A stretch of DNA of 10,314 nt from Desulfuromonadales bacterium (GCA_030640215.1 DAOWJU010000090.1:1-10314); one strand, 5' to 3'. Counted from the stretch's first letter, positions 1 to 6,848 are shown. Made by a program: numbers and translations. The notes: generated by a model not told the origin, from the sequence alone.

Positions 1-195
1 AGCGTCATGCCGTCCGGCAGCGTGGGCATCTCCGGTCCAGGCATGAGCGACCAGGATGGCGTTGCTCTTGTCACTGTTCAGCTCGCCATAGGTTTCATAG
101 GCGATCGTCAACGGACCGAGCAAACGGCCGCTTTCCAGCCGTAGCTCAACCTTGAATTTGACATGTTCCGTTTTGACGATGTCCAGTTCACTCAT
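1..195 (-). CDS. metX: Homoserine O-acetyltransferase MetX, N-terminal 65 residues (runs off the window edge)
   Basis: MetX acetylates homoserine with acetyl-CoA, the entry step to methionine by direct sulfhydrylation or trans-sulfuration in the cytoplasm. The visible 65 residues have the family's N-terminal pattern: [20 protein letters not shown], then GELN and [19 protein letters not shown], the start of the alpha/beta-hydrolase fold. The catalytic Ser, Asp and His lie beyond the window. I chose the ATG at 195 because the in-frame stretch back to the riboswitch terminator holds no other ATG, GTG or TTG. The Shine-Dalgarno is weak (GCGGAAGCGGG lies about 8 bases upstream). A SAM-I riboswitch with its own terminator lies directly upstream, which independently supports a methionine-pathway gene. 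A serine or homoserine O-acyltransferase with another acyl donor cannot be excluded from the N-terminus alone. Confidence 0.93.
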   Translation of the reverse strand, partial: MSELDIVKTEHVKFKVELRLESGRLLGPLTIAYETYGELNSDKSNAILVAHAWTGDAHAAGRHDA

Positions 196-228
196 CTTAT
201 GACCCGCTTCCGCAAAAACAGCTCCCGT

Positions 229-269
229 AAAAACAACAAAGGCCCCTTCCCGAAGAATGAGAAGGGGCC
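229..269 (-). terminator. Intrinsic terminator: expression platform of the SAM-I riboswitch
   Basis: Read on the minus strand, GGCCCCTTC (269-261) pairs with GAAGGGGCC (249-241) around a short loop, and a U-rich run (TTTGTTGTTTTT, 240-229) follows. It lies between the aptamer and metX. The 3' strand of aptamer helix P1 and its flank (GAAGATGAG, 317-309) can instead pair with CTCATTCTTC (262-253) in the 5' arm and loop of this hairpin, leaving one bulged base. That gives the classic switch: SAM bound keeps P1 closed and lets the terminator form; without SAM the antiterminator forms and metX is transcribed. Confidence 0.87.
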
Positions 270-303
270 AGCGGATACATTTAAGAGTTGGTATCGCGGG
301 CTC

Positions 304-440
304 CGTCCTCATCTTCCCCGCTGACGTGCTTTTGCCAGTGAGTTGGATTTAGCACCTGGCATCCACCGTAGCTATTGCTTTGGTGAATCGGTTGCTGTGG
401 CTTCAAAGGGCCGGTCCCTCCACCACTCTTGATAAAGACG
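304..440 (-). ncRNA. SAM-I (S-box) riboswitch aptamer controlling metX
   Basis: The minus strand carries the full set of conserved S-box blocks in order: TATCAAGAGTGGTGGAGGGA, then CCGGCCCTTTGAAGCC (kink-turn/P2 region), CAGCAACCG, and the core GGTGCTAAATCC. Helix P1 is a continuous 10-bp pairing of CGTCTTTATC (440-431) with GATGAGGACG (313-304), allowing G-U pairs. The RNA class binds S-adenosylmethionine and shuts off methionine and SAM biosynthesis genes. The position, about 110 bases before the metX start and followed by an intrinsic terminator, fits transcriptional attenuation. The match covers both sequence and helix geometry, so confidence is high. Confidence 0.96.
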
Positions 441-458
441 TGTTGCTATGTTGACGAA

Positions 459-487
459 ACTCTAACGAAAAGTGTCTGTATTGTCAA
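459..487 (-). promoter_or_regulatory. Sigma-70 promoter of the metX riboswitch leader
   Basis: On the minus strand a perfect -35 box TTGACA (487-482) is followed, after exactly 17 bases, by TAGAGT (464-459), a 4/6 match to the -10 consensus. Transcription would start near 452, about 12 bases before riboswitch helix P1, which is the expected arrangement. The resulting leader is about 257 bases. The promoter sits just past the chemoreceptor stop codon, so metX has its own transcription unit; no intrinsic terminator is seen between the two genes. Confidence 0.65.
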
Positions 488-536
488 ACTGTTTGCGATC
501 CTGAATCCACCTGCCACTCACCTTGGTCAGCCTTTA

Positions 537-2900
537 TCAGGACTTGAAAGAACCGATTTCTTTCTCCAGAACCCCGGCTTGCTCTGCCAGAGTGTCAACG
601 ACCTTGTCCAGTTCGGCAGTACGGGTAGCATTACTCTCCGCGATCTTACGGACAGCAGAAACAGCCTCAACAACCTGTTGGCTGCGTGTTGACTGATCTT
701 TTGAGGCCTGGTCGATTTGCTGCATCATATTGCGAATGTTTTCCATGCTTGCACTGATTTGATGGCTGCCCTTGGCTTGCTCGCCCGTACTCAGCTTAAC
801 CTGAGAGGAAATGTCCTTCATCGCTTCGGTGGCTCGTGCCTGTTGCTGGATGCCATCTGACTGCTGTTTCACGGCAGATGAGATCTGCTGCAGCATGCTC
901 GCAACCTGATTGACCGCCTCGGTGATCTGCCGGCTGCCGCGTGACTGCTCCTGAGTGGCCCGCACGATGCTTTTGACCTGCTCGGCTGAGCGCAGGGAGC
1001 TGTTGGTTATCTTCTCCAGCGCTTCTTCGGCAACTTTGGAGCGCTCCGCTTCCTCGCGAACCCGCTCGCTGCCGATCTGCATCGCCTTGACTGCCTCTGT
1101 TGTTCCAGATTGTAGACGCCTGATAATGGATGCTATCTCCTGGGTTGACGTGGCCGTGCGCTCGGCTAGTTCACGGATCTCATCGGCAACTACCGCGAAG
1201 CCTTTGCCGTGTTCCCCGGCTTGCGCAGCAATGATCGATGCATTCAGTGAGAGCAGACGGGTCTGGTCGGCAACATCATCAATAACGGTCAGAATGGTAC
1301 CAATCTCACCAGACTGCTTACCCAGATCCTCGATGGTCCGACTGGCATCTTCGACTGACTCGCGGATGGCCTGGATACCAGCAATTGTTTCAGCCACTGT
1401 GGTTTTGCCAATTTCTGCGTCGCGGTTAGCTTGCTCAGAAAGTTTGTTGGTGTGCTGTGCGGTCTCTTCGACTTCCTTGATCGAGGCATCCATCTCGGTA
1501 ATCGATGATGCCGTGACTTCCGTCGATGCGGAGAGGTTGTCCAGATTGTCGGCAACTTGCTGACTGGATGCCGACATCTCGGTGATCGAACTGGTGACTT
1601 CTTCAATCGTGCTGAAGAGTCGGTCAACCTGGGAAACAATCTCCTCAATGGTGGCTCCTAATTCCAAGGTCGCTGATGATGAAATCTCGACGGCTTCAAG
1701 TAGAGCACTGATGCTGTTGCCGACCTCGATGGTTGATTCATCAATCCCCTGGATTGCCTGAAAGGAGTCTTCCAGAGCCTCAGCCTGCTTGGTTGTACCA
1801 TCATTGACATCCTGTGAAGTGCGACGAATCTTTTCCGTGGCGGTAACGATGTCGCCAGATGCAGTCCGGATGCGCAGGACCATCTCGCGTAAACGTGCTA
1901 CGAAGCCGTTGAAATTTCCCGCCAGTTCACCAACTTCATCGTTGCTGCTGATTGTCAGGGTCCGGGTGAGGTCTGCCTCTCCTTGCGAGATCTCCTTGAG
2001 GTTGCTGACAACTTCAAGCAGGGGGCGGGTGAGCGCACGGGAGAAAAGCAGGGCCGCAGCCAGCACAATTGCGACGACAAATGCTACCAGAAGGATCATT
2101 AAGTTGCGTAACGATTGCTGTGCCTCTAATGCGCTGTTGAGATCCTGCGCTATCACGAGCTTGAAATTGGTCCCGGATAGATCGCGTATGATCGGTAAAT
2201 ATGGTTTGTCGCCAAGTAGAATTTCATCTGTTTGCTTGCTCAGATTTATGTCTCGGAGATCGGGATGCGAAGCTCCAACGACACCCCGCTTCCCTAGAAA
2301 GGCAACTTCAACGCCTCCTATCTTTTTGACGCGGCTGGCAAATCCGTCATCCAGCAGGTAGGCACCAACCAGGAAGCCAACGATGTTTTCCTGAAGCCTT
2401 ACCGGCGTGGCAACGAGAATTGTCAGCTGGCCAAGGTAACTCGAAAGGCCAGCCTGTGTTTCTCCTGTTTGCTGTGCAGCAACCAGAAGAGGGTGGTCGG
2501 TCTCTGGTTCTTCGGGCAGAGCCAACTCTTCGCCATGAACTCTTAAGACTGATGTGCCATCGGCACCAAGGACTTCCAGAATGTCCATGTCGTACTGATT
2601 ATGAACTGTGTCGACTAACGCATGTAACTGCTCAACGTCCTGAGTCAGAGATGCATAGTAAAGGGCATTGACCATGTCAGAAGAGCTGCTCAAAAGCTGT
2701 AAGTAGTTTGACAACTCTTGCTGGCTGCTGGCTGTGCTGCGTTCAACGAAATTGCTTGATTTCTCGGCGAACTGGACCATGCTGCTGCGGATCTGATCTT
2801 TGGTGAAACTGGAAAGGAAAATCAGGCTGACCAGCAGAGGAACAACTGCAACCAGCAGCAGGACAAGAATGAGCTTCCCACGTAACTTCATGCTTAACAT
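537..2900 (-). CDS. Methyl-accepting chemotaxis protein with periplasmic sensor domain and very long signalling coiled coil
   Basis: Inner-membrane chemoreceptor of 787 residues that would signal to CheA/CheW. Order: TM1 about 9-31, periplasmic sensor about 32-267, TM2 about 268-287, HAMP about 288-340, then methyl-accepting helices folding at a hairpin tip near 549-580 ([37 protein letters not shown]). The sensor has a long first helix followed by [15 protein letters not shown] and a second PAS-like stretch, which suggests a Cache-type domain; ligand unknown. There is no C-terminal CheR/CheB pentapeptide; the protein ends EIGSFKS. Each arm from HAMP to tip and tip to end is about 220 residues, much longer than in E. 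coli receptors. At the tip, the Glu and Arg of the common EAARAGE motif are Ile and Gln (IIAAQAGE). The ATG at 2900 has GGGA 8 bases upstream; the Met at codon 4 has no such site. It lies 94 bases downstream of the barrel gene on the same strand. Confidence 0.97.
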   Translation of the reverse strand: MLSMKLRGKLILVLLLVAVVPLLVSLIFLSSFTKDQIRSSMVQFAEKSSNFVERSTASSQQELSNYLQLLSSSSDMVNALYYASLTQDVEQLHALVDTVHNQYDMDILEVLGADGTSVLRVHGEELALPEEPETDHPLLVAAQQTGETQAGLSSYLGQLTILVATPVRLQENIVGFLVGAYLLDDGFASRVKKIGGVEVAFLGKRGVVGASHPDLRDINLSKQTDEILLGDKPYLPIIRDLSGTNFKLVIAQDLNSALEAQQSLRNLMILLVAFVVAIVLAAALLFSRALTRPLLEVVSNLKEISQGEADLTRTLTISSNDEVGELAGNFNGFVARLREMVLRIRTASGDIVTATEKIRRTSQDVNDGTTKQAEALEDSFQAIQGIDESTIEVGNSISALLEAVEISSSATLELGATIEEIVSQVDRLFSTIEEVTSSITEMSASSQQVADNLDNLSASTEVTASSITEMDASIKEVEETAQHTNKLSEQANRDAEIGKTTVAETIAGIQAIRESVEDASRTIEDLGKQSGEIGTILTVIDDVADQTRLLSLNASIIAAQAGEHGKGFAVVADEIRELAERTATSTQEIASIIRRLQSGTTEAVKAMQIGSERVREEAERSKVAEEALEKITNSSLRSAEQVKSIVRATQEQSRGSRQITEAVNQVASMLQQISSAVKQQSDGIQQQARATEAMKDISSQVKLSTGEQAKGSHQISASMENIRNMMQQIDQASKDQSTRSQQVVEAVSAVRKIAESNATRTAELDKVVDTLAEQAGVLEKEIGSFKS

Positions 2901-2923
2901 ATGTTTATCCCAGATAGAATGTG

Positions 2924-2952
2924 ATTATAGTGAAAGTAAGCGTCTTCAACAT
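2924..2952 (-). promoter_or_regulatory. Possible promoter for the chemoreceptor gene
   Basis: In the 94-base gap before the chemoreceptor the minus strand has a perfect TATAAT (2929-2924), 23 bases before the start codon. The hexamer 17 bases upstream is ATGTTG (2952-2947), a poor -35 match; TTGAAG is closer in sequence but only 14 bases away. No intrinsic terminator of the preceding barrel gene is visible in the gap, so the receptor may be expressed both from here and by read-through from the conduit genes. Confidence 0.3.
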
Positions 2953-2994
2953 ACTACATGCGTTGCGCTAGCGTTTCCAGTAGAACTGCGTCGC

Positions 2995-5049
2995 TCAGAA
3001 AACTCCGGTGAGATTGGCGAGGAACGTCTGCACTGAGCCATCAAACGTATTGGAGTTGCGGTCGTCGTAATCGTCAAAGGTGTATTCAATTCCAGCAGTC
3101 AATATCTTGGAGAGTTGCCAACGGATGCGGGTTTTGAAGCCGTTCTGGCGGATGTCCACTTCACTGATATCTTGCAATTCGTCAGGACTGGCCAGCAGAA
3201 TATCGCCATCGTAGTCAATGTCTCTTGATTCGAAATCTGGCGAGAACTCTGCGTGAGAGCGAATATGGTAGCCTTCCAGGCGACAGCTCACATTCTCCAT
3301 GACACGCAGGTTGATGCCAGCGGAGAGGGTGTGGACCCGCTGTTCAAAATCTGCATTGTTATCCAGAATGGTGAAGTCGGCTGGTTCGCTGCCGAAGAGG
3401 ACATCCTGGTCTATCTTGGAGTGTAGCCAACCGTAATTGAGGTCGGCAGAGAAGATGTCGTTCGGAATAAGCCAGAAGCCGAGGGCCAGGTTCTCGCGCT
3501 CCTCATCACGGTCAAGGTCATAGGGAACCGGTTCGTTGTCAAACTGGACTGCAGTATAGTCATCGTTTTCGCCGCGCAGGACATCAATGCTGCCAGTCGC
3601 CCCCCAAAGTGCGGAAGGCTTGTAGCTCGCACTGAAAAAGAACTCGTTGCTGTCACTCAAGCTGGTGCCATAGGCCGGGTTGTCGATCTTTGTGTATTCG
3701 TACCAGCCGTTTAATTTGAGTGCGGATTTCTCGAGCAGACGGGAGAAAAAGGTCAGTCGAAGTCGGTTGATCTCTTCGTCCTCTGGTACGGCCCAGTTCG
3801 GGTTGGAAATGCTGGCAAAGGAATTGTGCTGACCAGTACCAGTCTGATCTCTTTCGATATCTTCGTACTCGTACTCGCCCTTTAATGTCAGACGGTGTGT
3901 CGGCCGGTAGGAAACGAACGCCGCATAATTGTTGCGATCGATATCGATGCTTTGACGGACAGGTATCGGATTGCCGAAATTATTGAAGGCAAGTCCATTT
4001 GACGTGAGCGTGGACGGGCTGTCGTTGTCGAGGTCAAGCATCCTGTAACGGAAATTAACCGTCCAGTGCTCTCCCGGCGTGTAGGTGGCATCGGCTGCCA
4101 GTTTCTGGTAATCGGTTTCAGGGTCTTTGCGCTGACTATTCGCCAGATTCGATTGGTTCTCACGTTTGCCGATTGTGTAGCTGGCTGAAGAGACAAAACC
4201 GCCTGAAGGGGGCAGGTTGATCGTGAAGGTTGATTCTGAGAGCTTGGAGTCAGGGGCTTCGTCATGAATGTATTCCGCTGGCGGACGTCCCAAAGGAAAG
4301 AGTTGGTCGAAGTCGTCAGCAGGCGGATTCTCGTTCTCCCGGAATTCGCGCAAGGTTTGCAGGAAGGCAATGTCAACGGGTCCCAGGTGGGCATCAAAAC
4401 CGGCGGTGAACTCTTCTGTGACCCGGTCGATCTTTCGGGAGTTACTCTGCATGTGACAGGCACCAGCACAATTTTCATCGACAAAACGAAGCTGCTCTTT
4501 GCCTTTTTTCTCCATACGCCAGTAAGAGATGTTGATGTGCGCCGGGTAGGTGGGCAGTTTGCCGCGTAGCTTGACTTCATCGATAGTGATTCTGCGGTTG
4601 TAATCAACGCCTGGGTTATGGTCATCATAGGACACATCCGGTGGGGCTGCTTGCCGCGCTTCAGGGTGGTCCAGGTAAGGGATGTGGTCGAGATTATGGT
4701 ATAGCCTCTCCGATCTGGCGTTCAGTCGGATGAGGGCCTTGTAGTCATAGCTCCCCTCAATAAAATAGTCGTTGTCATTGAGGAAATCCCCGATTAGAGA
4801 GAACTTCTGGTCGCCGAAGTCCTGTTTGTAGACCAGGTTGAAAGTTGCGCTGTCGTCAAGGTGGCTGTATTCGGCAGCTCTATTGGGGTTGTTGTCGGTG
4901 TTGACCCAGCGGTAGCCGGCAGACACGTCCAGGACTTTTCCGTCGTCCTCAAGTTGAGATTTGTCATCAAGGTCAGCCAGACCGAAGCCTGGAGACAATA
5001 TCAACAGGACAAATATCAGAGCCCCATATTGCAAACTTTTTTGAACCAT
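2995..5049 (-). CDS. Outer-membrane beta-barrel of the MtrB/PioB type (sheath of an electron conduit) with one CX3CH motif
   Basis: Probable 26-strand-type barrel that would wrap the decaheme cytochrome encoded just upstream and insulate electron transfer through the outer membrane. The 684 residues start with a Sec signal (MVQKSLQYGALIFVLLILSP, cleavage after about LA25), continue as alternating polar/aromatic strands with acidic loops, and end in Phe (LTGVF), the usual barrel-assembly signal. Length fits MtrB/PioB proteins (near 700). Cysteines are few: C194 and C198 in DENCAGACH with H199, plus C589. The CX3CH could bind a heme covalently. No N-terminal CXXC as described for Shewanella MtrB is present. 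Start: the ATG at 5058 directly abuts AGGAG (5063-5059), leaving no spacer; the in-frame ATG at 5049 has 9 bases and is preferred. The family call rests on overall pattern and neighbour rather than on a specific recognised homolog. Confidence 0.85.
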   Translation of the reverse strand: MVQKSLQYGALIFVLLILSPGFGLADLDDKSQLEDDGKVLDVSAGYRWVNTDNNPNRAAEYSHLDDSATFNLVYKQDFGDQKFSLIGDFLNDNDYFIEGSYDYKALIRLNARSERLYHNLDHIPYLDHPEARQAAPPDVSYDDHNPGVDYNRRITIDEVKLRGKLPTYPAHINISYWRMEKKGKEQLRFVDENCAGACHMQSNSRKIDRVTEEFTAGFDAHLGPVDIAFLQTLREFRENENPPADDFDQLFPLGRPPAEYIHDEAPDSKLSESTFTINLPPSGGFVSSASYTIGKRENQSNLANSQRKDPETDYQKLAADATYTPGEHWTVNFRYRMLDLDNDSPSTLTSNGLAFNNFGNPIPVRQSIDIDRNNYAAFVSYRPTHRLTLKGEYEYEDIERDQTGTGQHNSFASISNPNWAVPEDEEINRLRLTFFSRLLEKSALKLNGWYEYTKIDNPAYGTSLSDSNEFFFSASYKPSALWGATGSIDVLRGENDDYTAVQFDNEPVPYDLDRDEERENLALGFWLIPNDIFSADLNYGWLHSKIDQDVLFGSEPADFTILDNNADFEQRVHTLSAGINLRVMENVSCRLEGYHIRSHAEFSPDFESRDIDYDGDILLASPDELQDISEVDIRQNGFKTRIRWQLSKILTAGIEYTFDDYDDRNSNTFDGSVQTFLANLTGVF

Positions 5050-5058
5050 CACAATCAT

Positions 5059-5063
5059 CTCCT
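5059..5063 (-). promoter_or_regulatory. Shine-Dalgarno AGGAG that decides the barrel start
   Basis: AGGAG on the minus strand immediately touches the first in-frame ATG (5058), which therefore cannot be used efficiently. It stands 6 bases from an in-frame GTG (5052) and 9 bases from an in-frame ATG (5049). The latter gives a compact signal peptide beginning MVQKS. Confidence 0.65.
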
Positions 5064-5112
5064 GAGTTCCGTACAGCCAGGATAAAACCTAATGAGCAAG
5101 TAGATGACAAAA

Positions 5113-6093
5113 CTATCTGGCAATAAATGTTCCACGGCCATGGGATGATGGGATGTCGGTCCCATGGATCGATGAATGGCAGTCGGTGCATCTGGTGTAG
5201 AATGCCTGCTTCATGGCCGGTGAGCTTAACGAAGCATTGTTCTCTCCATGATGACTGGCATGGCACTGCATGCAGAGGAAAGGCTGGGAGACTTCCAGCA
5301 ACGGTTCGTTCGGTGAGCCGTGGGGCCGATGACAGTTGGTGCACTCTTCAGTGACATCGGCATGTTCGTAAACAAACGGTCCCTGATATTCCATGTGGCA
5401 GCGGGTGCAGAGGGCTTTGGTGGTAACGCCCTTGAGGTTGCTACGGTTAGTCGAATTGTGCGGGTCGTGGCAGTCGGTGCAGGCCATCTTGTGTTCCGGA
5501 ACCGGATGATGGGAGAACTGGGCAAACTCCATTCTGGTCTGGGTGTGACAACCGGTACAGAGCTCTTCCTGTTCATGGCGGCTGACTTTTTGCTGCGTTC
5601 CTTTGTGCAGTTTGTGGCAGTCAAAACAGCTTACATCGTTCAGTGCGTGTACGCTTGAGTTCCAACTGGTCAGGTTCGGAGTAGAAGCCGCCGAGTGGCA
5701 TTTCAGGCAAAGCATTGACTGGGCCTGGGCCGGGAACTCGGCGAGTTGCAATAGGGTTTTGAAGTCGCAGGTTTTCTTTTCAGCGGCATGTTCTACGGCC
5801 ATGCTGCCCGGGCCATGGCATGATTCGCAATTGACCAGCGGCAGGCCCGTCTCTTCCGAGATCTGGTCGCCGTGGATCGAGTGTTTGAAATCCGCAGCAA
5901 CTTTGTCGTGAGTATGACAGCTTGCCAGGCAGTTTTCATCGCCGATGTAATTGGCATCGAGATTACCTACCAGGAGGATTTCGTAATCTCTGACCGGTGC
6001 AATCGGTTGTGACGAACGTAGCGTGGCAATGTCGGTGCAAGCAGCAACCAGAATGCCTGTCAGGACAAGGAGCAGAGGAATTCGATAGTGCAA
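5113..6093 (-). CDS. Decaheme c-type cytochrome lipoprotein, MtrA/DmsE/PioA type
   Basis: Periplasmic multiheme wire expected to pass electrons across the outer membrane through the barrel encoded next. The 326 residues begin with a lipoprotein signal (LLLVLTGILVAAC, lipidated C19). Heme sites: one CX3CH at 55-60 (CLASCH), then nine CXXCH at C89, C129, C156, C179, C205, C229, C251, C274 and C302, ten in all. ESCHGPGS at the second site is typical of the DmsE/MtrA family, as are length and heme count. C109 is a further cysteine outside any motif. Shewanella MtrA is soluble, so lipid anchoring is a difference. The start is TTG (6093) with GGAGG (6104-6100) 6 bases upstream; the nearby ATG at 6098 is out of frame and too close to that site. 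The barrel gene follows after 63 bases with no terminator, so the two are probably one operon. Electron direction, inward or outward, cannot be read from sequence. Confidence 0.95.
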   Translation of the reverse strand: MHYRIPLLLVLTGILVAACTDIATLRSSQPIAPVRDYEILLVGNLDANYIGDENCLASCHTHDKVAADFKHSIHGDQISEETGLPLVNCESCHGPGSMAVEHAAEKKTCDFKTLLQLAEFPAQAQSMLCLKCHSAASTPNLTSWNSSVHALNDVSCFDCHKLHKGTQQKVSRHEQEELCTGCHTQTRMEFAQFSHHPVPEHKMACTDCHDPHNSTNRSNLKGVTTKALCTRCHMEYQGPFVYEHADVTEECTNCHRPHGSPNEPLLEVSQPFLCMQCHASHHGENNASLSSPAMKQAFYTRCTDCHSSIHGTDIPSSHGRGTFIAR

Positions 6094-6099
6094 GGCATA

Positions 6100-6104
6100 C
6101 CTCC
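6100..6104 (-). promoter_or_regulatory. Shine-Dalgarno GGAGG supporting the TTG start of the cytochrome
   Basis: GGAGG on the minus strand is 6 bases from the TTG at 6093. The only nearby ATG (6098) is one base from the site and opens a different frame. The TTG reading yields a complete lipoprotein signal peptide, so it is the likely start. Confidence 0.7.
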
Positions 6105-6187
6105 AGATATGTACGACGAACCCAGATTACAAAATACAAAATACTATTTAAAGTGAAAAGTCCCCAGATAATATCAACGCAAACATT

Positions 6188-6198
6188 CTCATTATGAG
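6188..6198. promoter_or_regulatory. Palindrome over the -10 box of the cytochrome promoter
   Basis: CTCAT-T-ATGAG is a perfect inverted repeat around one central base and covers the candidate -10 hexamer. A repressor bound here would block polymerase. The adjacent Rrf2-type regulator is the obvious candidate, but no matching copy was found at the regulator's own promoter, so the link is speculative. Confidence 0.35.
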
Positions 6199-6219
6199 TA
6201 TTTTGTCATCTCACATCAA
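6191..6219 (-). promoter_or_regulatory. Candidate promoter of the cytochrome-barrel operon
   Basis: On the minus strand TTGATG (6219-6214) and CATAAT (6196-6191, 5/6 of the -10 consensus) are separated by exactly 17 bases. The start would be near 6184, giving a leader of about 90 bases to the TTG start codon. A perfect 11-base palindrome (ctcattatgag, 6188-6198) overlaps the -10 box and a tandem repeat lies just upstream of the -35 box, so the promoter is probably regulated. Confidence 0.5.
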
Positions 6220-6227
6220 GAATTTTG

Positions 6228-6246
6228 CGATTTAATACGATTTAAT
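6228..6246. repeat. Tandem direct repeat CGATTTAAT upstream of the cytochrome promoter
   Basis: Two identical 9-base copies (6228-6236 and 6238-6246) are separated by one base, giving a 10-base period, close to one helical turn. They end 9 bases upstream of the candidate -35 box, the usual place for an activator or response-regulator site that binds two protomers on one DNA face. Confidence 0.5.
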
Positions 6247-6339
6247 TTGAGCTCGTCGCTCATTGTTACGGTGTATTGTTTGATGCCCTTCTCGTAAATA
6301 TATGGTGAGGGGCTTTGATTCTCCCGGGACGCTGGACGC

Positions 6340-6365
6340 AATTTTCCCTTTCATAATGGAAAATT
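6340..6365. repeat. Perfect 8-bp inverted repeat AATTTTCC/GGAAAATT in the regulator-cytochrome gap
   Basis: AATTTTCC (6340-6347) and GGAAAATT (6358-6365) are perfect inverted copies with a 10-base spacer. In the regulator's mRNA it could form a hairpin 37 bases after the stop codon, but no U tract follows on either strand, so it is not a standard terminator. It may be an operator or an mRNA 3'-end stabiliser. The 308-base gap around it (6094-6401) also holds the promoter and repeat described separately, and no further gene. Confidence 0.4.
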
Positions 6366-6401
6366 TACCTTCCTTGCTTCCAGAATTTTTGTCTGTTACC
6401 G

Positions 6402-6848
6402 CTATGACTTGTTGGAATTTTCGCTGAACTGGGGGGGGAGCTTTTTCTCGTCGGCGACCAGGCTGGCAAAGTCGTAGCGCGACAAGGTTGCCATGAATTC
6501 CTCACGAATTTTTGCCCAGGCACCGTGTACCGGACAGAAGAACTGACGTTCGCAAGGATCGTCCTCGATGAGACACTGGTTGAGATAAACCGGGCCTTCC
6601 TGGGATTTTACGATGTCGAGCAGGGTTATCTCTGCGGGTTCTTTCGCCAGAAAAAAGCCACCACCAACTCCACGTTGAGAGCCGACGATGCCGTCTTTGA
6701 TCAAAGGTTGGAGTATCTTGGTAAGAAACGCCGGTGTGATATCCTGTGCTTTACAGATGTCTTTTTTGTAGACGATTTCCCCGGCTGGTTGGCGGGACAT
6801 ATGAAGAATGGCGCGGATGGCATATTCTGTGGCACGGGTAATAATCAA
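6402..6848 (-). CDS. Rrf2-family transcriptional regulator with IscR-type Fe-S ligands
   Basis: Cytoplasmic winged-helix DNA-binding regulator of 148 residues, near the usual Rrf2 length. The N-terminus MIITRATEYAIRAILHMS and the wing RGVGGGF (60-66) are family hallmarks; the helix-turn-helix spans about 26-58. C92, C99 and C105 with H108 (CPVHGAW) reproduce the three-Cys-one-His arrangement of E. coli IscR (C92, C98, C104, H107), so a [2Fe-2S] or related cluster is likely. It could respond to iron-sulfur status, redox or NO (NsrR is the main alternative). Start is TTG at 6848, with AAGGA (6860-6856) 7 bases upstream. It lies directly upstream of the cytochrome on the same strand with a 308-base gap and diverges from gluQ. 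Control of the conduit operon is inferred from position only. Confidence 0.95.
   Translation of the reverse strand: MIITRATEYAIRAILHMSRQPAGEIVYKKDICKAQDITPAFLTKILQPLIKDGIVGSQRGVGGGFFLAKEPAEITLLDIVKSQEGPVYLNQCLIEDDPCERQFFCPVHGAWAKIREEFMATLSRYDFASLVADEKKLPPQFSENSNKS

Noticed and set aside
955..1563. 202-codon plus-strand frame opposite the chemoreceptor
   Set aside because: It is the antisense shadow of a strongly conserved methyl-accepting domain; the peptide is Ser/Arg-rich low-complexity with no recognisable domain.
4264..4569. Plus-strand frames opposite the barrel
   Set aside because: Antisense shadows with no ribosome-binding site or recognisable domain.
3888..4637. 249-codon minus-strand frame inside the barrel gene
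   Set aside because: It lies in another frame of the same strand as the barrel; the barrel frame has signal peptide, strands and terminal Phe, while this one has no domain pattern.
6322..6339. TCCCGGGA palindrome and GGACGC-T-GGACGC repeat in the regulator-cytochrome gap
   Set aside because: Very short and far from either promoter; likely chance.
6340..6365. Intrinsic terminator of the Rrf2-type gene
   Set aside because: The hairpin is AT-rich and is followed by GCGTCC rather than a U run on the coding strand.
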